A stretch of DNA of 64,000 nucleotides, from contig JAACJG010000005.1 of the NCBI GenBank assembly GCA_009917695.1, positions 182,338 through 246,337 of the forward strand, written 5' to 3'. Under the pieces are notes generated by a model that was given only the letters and a program-made list of their open reading frames with translations, was not told the origin of the DNA and searched no databases. The stretch's first letter is position 1, and each line of letters starts with the position of its first letter. The translations under genes and the position numbers were made by a program. Positions 59,861-64,000 of this stretch are shown here, one piece after another. This DNA comes from Candidatus Rifleibacterium amylolyticum (GTDB lineage: Bacteria > Muiribacteriota > Ozemobacteria > Ozemobacterales > Ozemobacteraceae).

Positions 59861-61111
59861 CTAGAGCTGCTGGCGCTTTTCCGGCGACTGTAGCCTGTCA
59901 AGGCGGAAAGGCAGAAAATGCGGAATCAGAAAATAGCCGGCAACAAAGCCGCCGATATGAGCCTGCCAAGAGATGCGCGCACCTGAACCGGCAGCCAGGC
60001 CGATGGCGATATTCATCAAAATCCAGAAACCGAGGTAAAGCCATATCGGGATTTTAAAGGGATACCAGAAAATAATCTGGTAAAGTCGAGTTCTTGGAAA
60101 TGCACGCCAATATGCAGCCATGACCCCGCTCACAGCGCCGCTCGCTCCGACAACGGGTATCGCTGCCATAGCCGGGTTAAACGCGGTTAGTGCAATGTGA
60201 ACTATGCTCGAAAAAACGCCGACAATTATATAAAAAAGCAGAAAAAAACTCGGGCCTTTTGACTCGCCATGATCGTTAAAAAGGTCATAAACATTGTCAC
60301 CAAAGACATAAAGCACATACATATTGGCGAAAAGATGCCAGAAACTGCTGTGTAAAAACAGTGAAGTAAACAAAGAATACAGTTTACCGGCAAGAACATC
60401 GGTCGGAACCATGCCAAACTCTCTCATAAAGGTCATAAATTCGGCTGTCCGCAGATTGCCGGTATGCAGAAAGACGACAATATTGAGTATTATCAGCAGA
60501 TAAAGCCCGAAAGCTGGCGCTCTGACCGGATTGAATACTTCTATCGGCAGAGATGTCAAGGCTGCAAACAGATATGAAGAGGTTTCGATCTGACTTATCT
60601 CAGAACCAGTTTCATAATCTACACTGCGATAGTGCTCCAACGCTGAATTCTTGAGAAGCGGGCGGTCATTCAAAGAAAAGGCACCAGCATTTCGACTTAC
60701 CGGACGCGCCGACGTAAAGCCGACTTTGACCGGAGTCGCGCCATCTTTAATTGCCGCGACCAGATCTCTTACCGAATCGAGTTCGCCGCCATCCAGCCAG
60801 AAACCGCGACAAACCGGGCAATTGTCGATCACCAGTTCGCCGGTCTGAAATTTAAAAACAAGAGCGCGCATCGACATCTTGCAGCATGGACAGATGTATT
60901 CAGAGAGACGCATGCTGACGATACCCATCAGGGCCTGGTAGTTAAAGGCATCGCCCAGAGCCTGTTCGAGCTCGCCACCATCATACCAGGTGCCATAGCA
61001 TTCTGGACAACGGTCAATAACCACGCCATCGAAGCTTTTCAGCGTCGACATTCTGACTCGGCATTTGACACAGGGCAGGTTACGTGACAGCGCGTCGAAT
61101 TCTTCGTTCAT
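59861..61111 (-). CDS. rhomboid protease with two N-terminal zinc ribbons
   Basis: The protein is 416 residues. Two TFIIB-like zinc ribbons (C14, C17, C35, C38; C74, C77, C98, C101) each end in a W-x-DGGEL motif. A rhomboid domain follows (HSSFWHLFANMYVLYVFGD; catalytic S324 in GASGAVSG; H385 in AHIGGFVAGYF). Rhomboids cleave membrane proteins within the bilayer. The double ribbon suggests a cytosolic partner or DNA/RNA contact; that is a guess. Its stop lies 12 bp from the end of treS, so the genes are convergent. Confidence 0.93.
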   Translation of the reverse strand: MNEEFDALSRNLPCVKCRVRMSTLKSFDGVVIDRCPECYGTWYDGGELEQALGDAFNYQALMGIVSMRLSEYICPCCKMSMRALVFKFQTGELVIDNCPVCRGFWLDGGELDSVRDLVAAIKDGATPVKVGFTSARPVSRNAGAFSLNDRPLLKNSALEHYRSVDYETGSEISQIETSSYLFAALTSLPIEVFNPVRAPAFGLYLLIILNIVVFLHTGNLRTAEFMTFMREFGMVPTDVLAGKLYSLFTSLFLHSSFWHLFANMYVLYVFGDNVYDLFNDHGESKGPSFFLLFYIIVGVFSSIVHIALTAFNPAMAAIPVVGASGAVSGVMAAYWRAFPRTRLYQIIFWYPFKIPIWLYLGFWILMNIAIGLAAGSGARISWQAHIGGFVAGYFLIPHFLPFRLDRLQSPEKRQQL

Positions 61112-61140
61112 AATGAGATATCAATCTCGTTTGCGTGTGT

Positions 61141-61689
61141 TTACTTATTATATCGACTGATGAGTTCTTTCATGGCAGGCGAAGCGCGACGTTCAGACGC
61201 CATCAGAATGGTGACGCCATTCATCACCCGGGCATTGAGATCCGCTCCACGACTGAGAAAAAGTTCGGCGACTGCAAGATTGTTTTTAAAAACAGCTATT
61301 GCAAGCGGCGTAACTGACCCTTCTGTTCTTACAGACTCTATATCTGCGCCATTATCGAGCAATACCGTGGCACATTCCGGTTGATTACGGGAAGCAGCAA
61401 CATGCAGCGGAGTACCACCCTGCATATTTAGTGCATTTATATCTGCGCCTTCCTTGAGCAGAAAAATGACGATCTCTTTGCGACCCCAGCCGGTAGCCAT
61501 ATGCAGAGGCGATTTCCCCTCGGGGGTTACTGCCTGAAGCTGCTCAGGGTCTTCTTTGAGTATCTGTTTCACCTTATCGAGGTCACCAACCTGGCAGGCG
61601 TCGTGTATTTCACCGGCACAAGCGATTCCGACTGTAAAAACAAATGCAATCAGAACCGGCAGAAAAATTTTGCTCAGGAATATTCTCAT
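61141..61689 (-). CDS. exported ankyrin-repeat protein
   Basis: The protein is 182 residues. A signal peptide (residues 1-25) is followed by four to five ankyrin repeats (EGKSPLHMATGWGRKEIVIFLL; QGGTPLHVAASRNQPECATVLL; SVTPLAIAVFKNNLAVAELFL) ending in a short helix. Such proteins bind other proteins. In bacteria, exported ankyrin repeats occur in periplasmic catalase-linked and inhibitor proteins. The gene sits just upstream of the rhomboid gene in the same direction, 29 bp apart, so the two may be co-transcribed. Confidence 0.9.
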   Translation of the reverse strand: MRIFLSKIFLPVLIAFVFTVGIACAGEIHDACQVGDLDKVKQILKEDPEQLQAVTPEGKSPLHMATGWGRKEIVIFLLKEGADINALNMQGGTPLHVAASRNQPECATVLLDNGADIESVRTEGSVTPLAIAVFKNNLAVAELFLSRGADLNARVMNGVTILMASERRASPAMKELISRYNK

Positions 61690-61817
61690 GTCTTGCCCTC
61701 TTGAAAAAACTATTTTACAGGCACACTCAAATGATTATTCTACATTCGAACATCTGAGGAATCAACTGGCAATTGCTGACGAATTCACGCAGAGAAAGCT
61801 GATACCGGTGAGGCGAA

Positions 61818-63179
61818 TCAGCTTAGAGTGCGCAGTTCTGCGTGTTCATTTGCCTCTCTGGCTTTCTCAATCTTTTTCAACCGGTCATGGTCGAGAAGAG
61901 CGTCATAAACCGGGCGATTATTGGCAAACTCCGGCACGGCATACGCCAGAATGGTTACCGTCATAAGAGGCAGCAGAAGTGAAAACTCGCTGGTCATTTC
62001 GAGAATGAGTATGATGCCCGTCAAAGGACTGCGCACAATGGCAGAAAACATTCCTCCCATACCGAGAACGAGAAAAACCCCGAGATCGAACTGCCCCGGC
62101 TGAAACCAGGCGACAAAATGATGAAAGATGGCGCCGGCTAACATGCCAAGCAGAAGCAATGGGGCAAAAATGCCACCAGGCGCACCGGTATTGTAACTCA
62201 AAATGGTCATGGCAAACCTGGCAAAGAAAAACAACAGGAGCAGCCTGAATGACAACTGTGAGGCGATTATCTCTTCGTTGAGCTCGTGCCCCATACCCAG
62301 TAATTCTGGATAATACAGTCCGATTGCGCCGAAAACCAGGCCTAGAACAGCTGCCAACAGATAACGATGTGGCGCGAATACTCTGAGCGAACGCAAAAGC
62401 AGAAGATTGAAAGCCAGACCAGCAAAGCCGACAAACACGCCGAACAGCAGACACCAGAGGATCAGACTAAGTTCCGGACGTGAAATCTGTTGCAGAATAA
62501 ATATGGGCGCAGCGCCAAAAACAAGTCGGCAAACAATATTGGCAGAAATAGTAGCCGAAAATGCCACTACCACACTGAAGCGGTCGAGTCTGTGCTGAAG
62601 CTCTTCGAGAACGAAAAGCAGCCCGGCAAAAGGCGCATTGAAGGCGGCGGACAAGCCAGACCCGGCACCAGCACAAATCAGCAAACGAGTTTCAGAGGGA
62701 TTCACCGAAAAAAATCTGGCGAAAAGTGCACCGACCGCGCCGCCCATCTGCACTGTCGGCCCCTCGCGGCCAAGTGCGAGACCTGAACCAATACCAAGTA
62801 TCCCACCGAAAAACTTTACGGCAAGTACCGGCAAAGCACGAAACTCTGAGCCTTCCTCAAGAATGCCCTTAAGGTGAGGAATACCGCTACCAGAAGCCTC
62901 GGGGGCATATCTCTTCACCAGCCAGACAACAAAACACAGAATGACAACGAATACCAGCGCAGGCACGATTACGGCCCGGCCTGTGTAATTATTCAGCAAA
63001 AATTGCCGCAAAGCTTCGGCCTGTTTGAGGCCCATGCGAAACGCGACCGCGACCATTCCAGAAAAGGCACCGACTAATGCAGCCTTGACCGCCAGTTTGC
63101 GCCTCTGTAGAAAAGAGCGCTGATCAATGCCCTTGTAAGGAAGAAATGCAACCCGTTTTTTTTGAGAATTATCTATCAT
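61818..63179 (-). CDS. ClC-type chloride/proton antiporter
   Basis: The protein is 453 residues. ClC signatures are GSGIP (97-101), GREGP with gating E139, GAPGGIFAPLLLLGM in the C-terminal half and E192/E193 in FVLEELQHRL, the place of the proton-glutamate of E. coli ClC. Both glutamates suggest antiport rather than a channel. No CBS domain is present. It is probably transcribed alone. Confidence 0.95.
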   Translation of the reverse strand: MIDNSQKKRVAFLPYKGIDQRSFLQRRKLAVKAALVGAFSGMVAVAFRMGLKQAEALRQFLLNNYTGRAVIVPALVFVVILCFVVWLVKRYAPEASGSGIPHLKGILEEGSEFRALPVLAVKFFGGILGIGSGLALGREGPTVQMGGAVGALFARFFSVNPSETRLLICAGAGSGLSAAFNAPFAGLLFVLEELQHRLDRFSVVVAFSATISANIVCRLVFGAAPIFILQQISRPELSLILWCLLFGVFVGFAGLAFNLLLLRSLRVFAPHRYLLAAVLGLVFGAIGLYYPELLGMGHELNEEIIASQLSFRLLLLFFFARFAMTILSYNTGAPGGIFAPLLLLGMLAGAIFHHFVAWFQPGQFDLGVFLVLGMGGMFSAIVRSPLTGIILILEMTSEFSLLLPLMTVTILAYAVPEFANNRPVYDALLDHDRLKKIEKAREANEHAELRTLS

Positions 63180-63299
63180 AGAAGCTTTTAGTTGTGCAAA
63201 ACATGCAGAAAAGCAGAATCTACTTCTCCGGCAAACATATTATCGGCACGGTTACGACAATTTGCAACCACCAGGATAATATAAGCCTGCAAGCAAACA

Positions 63300-63328
63300 T
63301 TGACATTTAATGGCCCCGGGATTAAAAT
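63300..63328 (+). promoter_or_regulatory. sigma-70-type promoter of the RRM gene
   Basis: TTGACA (63300-63305), a 17-bp spacer and TAAAAT (63323-63328). The transcript would start near 63335, giving a 110-nt leader. Confidence 0.75.
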
Positions 63329-63337
63329 AAACTCGTA

Positions 63338-63354
63338 CAGACTCGGCGAGTCTG
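63338..63354 (+). promoter_or_regulatory. 5' leader hairpin of the RRM gene
   Basis: CAGACTC and GAGTCTG pair around GGC, a few bases after the expected transcript start. It may stabilise the RNA or act in cold-shock-like control. Confidence 0.4.
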
Positions 63355-63444
63355 GCGCTGGTGAAGAATTTTGCGGTGTGGTTCGGCTTCATCGGCGGCT
63401 CTGGTAAAACCACCCTGGATCAATGTTTTTAAGGATTTTTCTGA

Positions 63445-63783
63445 ATGAATATCTATGTTGGCAACCTTCCCTACAGCGCGACCGAAGAACAGCTTAGAAC
63501 CATGTTTGGACAATATGGTGAAGTAACCTCTGCAAGCATCATCAAAGATCGTGATACCGGCAGATCAAAGGGCTTCGGCTTTGTTGAAATGTCTGACGAC
63601 TCTTCGGCTGAAGAAGCGATTCAGGCTCTCAATGAATCAGACATGAACGGTCGCAATATCAAGGTCAATCAGGCACGCCCGAAAGAAAAGCGTGAGAGAA
63701 GTGACCGTGGAGATCGCGGCGGCTACCGTGGCGGTGACAGAGGCGACAGAGGTGACAGAGGCGACAGATATTCGAAATATTGA
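63445..63783 (+). CDS. RRM RNA-binding protein with RGG/GD tail
   Basis: The protein is 112 residues. A single RRM has RNP2 (IYVGNLP) and RNP1 (KGFGFVEM), followed by a tail rich in Arg, Gly and Asp (GDRGGYRGGDRGDRGDR). This is the small cold-inducible RRM protein type. It binds RNA in the cytoplasm. AAGGAT precedes the ATG. A long leader with a 5' hairpin and a strong promoter fit high, cold- or growth-regulated expression (inferred). Confidence 0.95.
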   Translation: MNIYVGNLPYSATEEQLRTMFGQYGEVTSASIIKDRDTGRSKGFGFVEMSDDSSAEEAIQALNESDMNGRNIKVNQARPKEKRERSDRGDRGGYRGGDRGDRGDRGDRYSKY

Positions 63784-63800
63784 TTCAAACTTCTAACTGA

Positions 63801-63834
63801 AAAAAAGGCTGCTGCTCGTCAGCAGCTTTTTTTA
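63801..63834 (+). terminator. rho-independent terminator of the RRM gene
   Basis: GCTGCTG and CAGCAGC form a stem with a five-base loop, preceded by an A run and followed by TTTTTTT. Confidence 0.85.
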
Positions 63835-63884
63835 TTCAGCTCATCCGATTCCTGCATCCTTTTTGCCAATCCTCTGTCACATAA

Positions 63885-64000
63885 GAATATAGGTTTAAAA
63901 ACAGTCATTGCGAGGAGCGTAGCGACGAAGCAATCTCTTTGACCATGAGATTGCTTCGTCGGGCTGACGCCCTCCTCGCAATGACGATAACACCCAGATT
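63885..64000. repeat. MITE/REPIN-like inverted repeat, copy 3 (runs to window end)
   Basis: Left border GAATATAGGTTTAAAAAC, arms GTCATTGCGAGGAGCGTAGC and GACGCCCTCCTCGCAATGAC, right border GATAACACCCAGATT. The last 44 bp are the exact reverse complement of 183-226. Confidence 0.85.

Overview
The window looks like chromosome from a Gram-negative bacterium of an uncultured or sparsely studied lineage. Outer-membrane or periplasmic biology is indicated by a lytic transglycosylase MltA, secretin short (STN) domains and many signal peptides. A mixture of large signal-peptide proteins with pilin-like CPxGGxY/CPxHG cysteine modules, paired HEAT-repeat membrane proteins, secreted zinc ribbons and an amylolytic/trehalose gene set recalls the Candidatus Riflebacteria (Ozemobacter-type) phylum. 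That assignment is inference from gene style only and was not tested. No rRNA, tRNA or CRISPR array was recognised.

Layout. 1-8.2 kb: 3' end of an unknown gene, an RNA/DNA methylase-like gene with an LmeA-like secreted protein, the carbon-starvation transporter cstA, a membrane protein coupled to a macrodomain-like protein, then a four-gene reverse cluster (GNAT, Crp/Fnr, GNAT, DUF488). 8.3-17 kb: MltA, a nucleoside-recognition (gate) membrane protein, a 994-residue exported protein with three cysteine modules, and a reverse run with an M23 peptidase. 17.1-21.6 kb: a two-component system flanked by two exported STN-domain proteins, with a PhoB-box-like 11-bp direct repeat before the second. 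21.8-30.6 kb: an exported zinc-ribbon protein with a His-Asp-Lys repeat tail, a large SNF2-family ATPase, and a BtuCDF/FecBCD-type uptake system. 30.6-36.7 kb: two tandem paralogues built of HEAT repeats, one membrane span and a coiled-coil region. 36.8-41.8 kb: a PsiE-like protein, a 53-residue Cys/His protein, an M48 protease overlapping a DUF2339 membrane protein, and a TerB-like protein.

42-52 kb: secreted alpha-amylase, a small exported protein, a sirtuin, then a patch of apparently lower GC with a split chromate transporter and a truncated antiporter (probable acquired and decaying DNA), followed by small genes (GNAT, cyclic-nucleotide-domain protein, a four-span protein behind a sigma-54-like promoter, RluA-type pseudouridine synthase, EVE protein). 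52.1-59.8 kb: the operon treY-treZ-treS/maltokinase. It would make trehalose from maltodextrin (TreY, TreZ), interconvert trehalose and maltose (TreS) and phosphorylate maltose (fused maltokinase). With the upstream amylase this is a coherent alpha-glucan/trehalose region, although no GlgE is present here. 59.9-64 kb: zinc-ribbon rhomboid protease, exported ankyrin protein, ClC antiporter, and an RRM protein with a long structured leader.

Three copies plus one decayed half of a roughly 108-bp inverted-repeat (MITE/REPIN-like) element are spread over the window. One lies near the left end and one runs off the right end.
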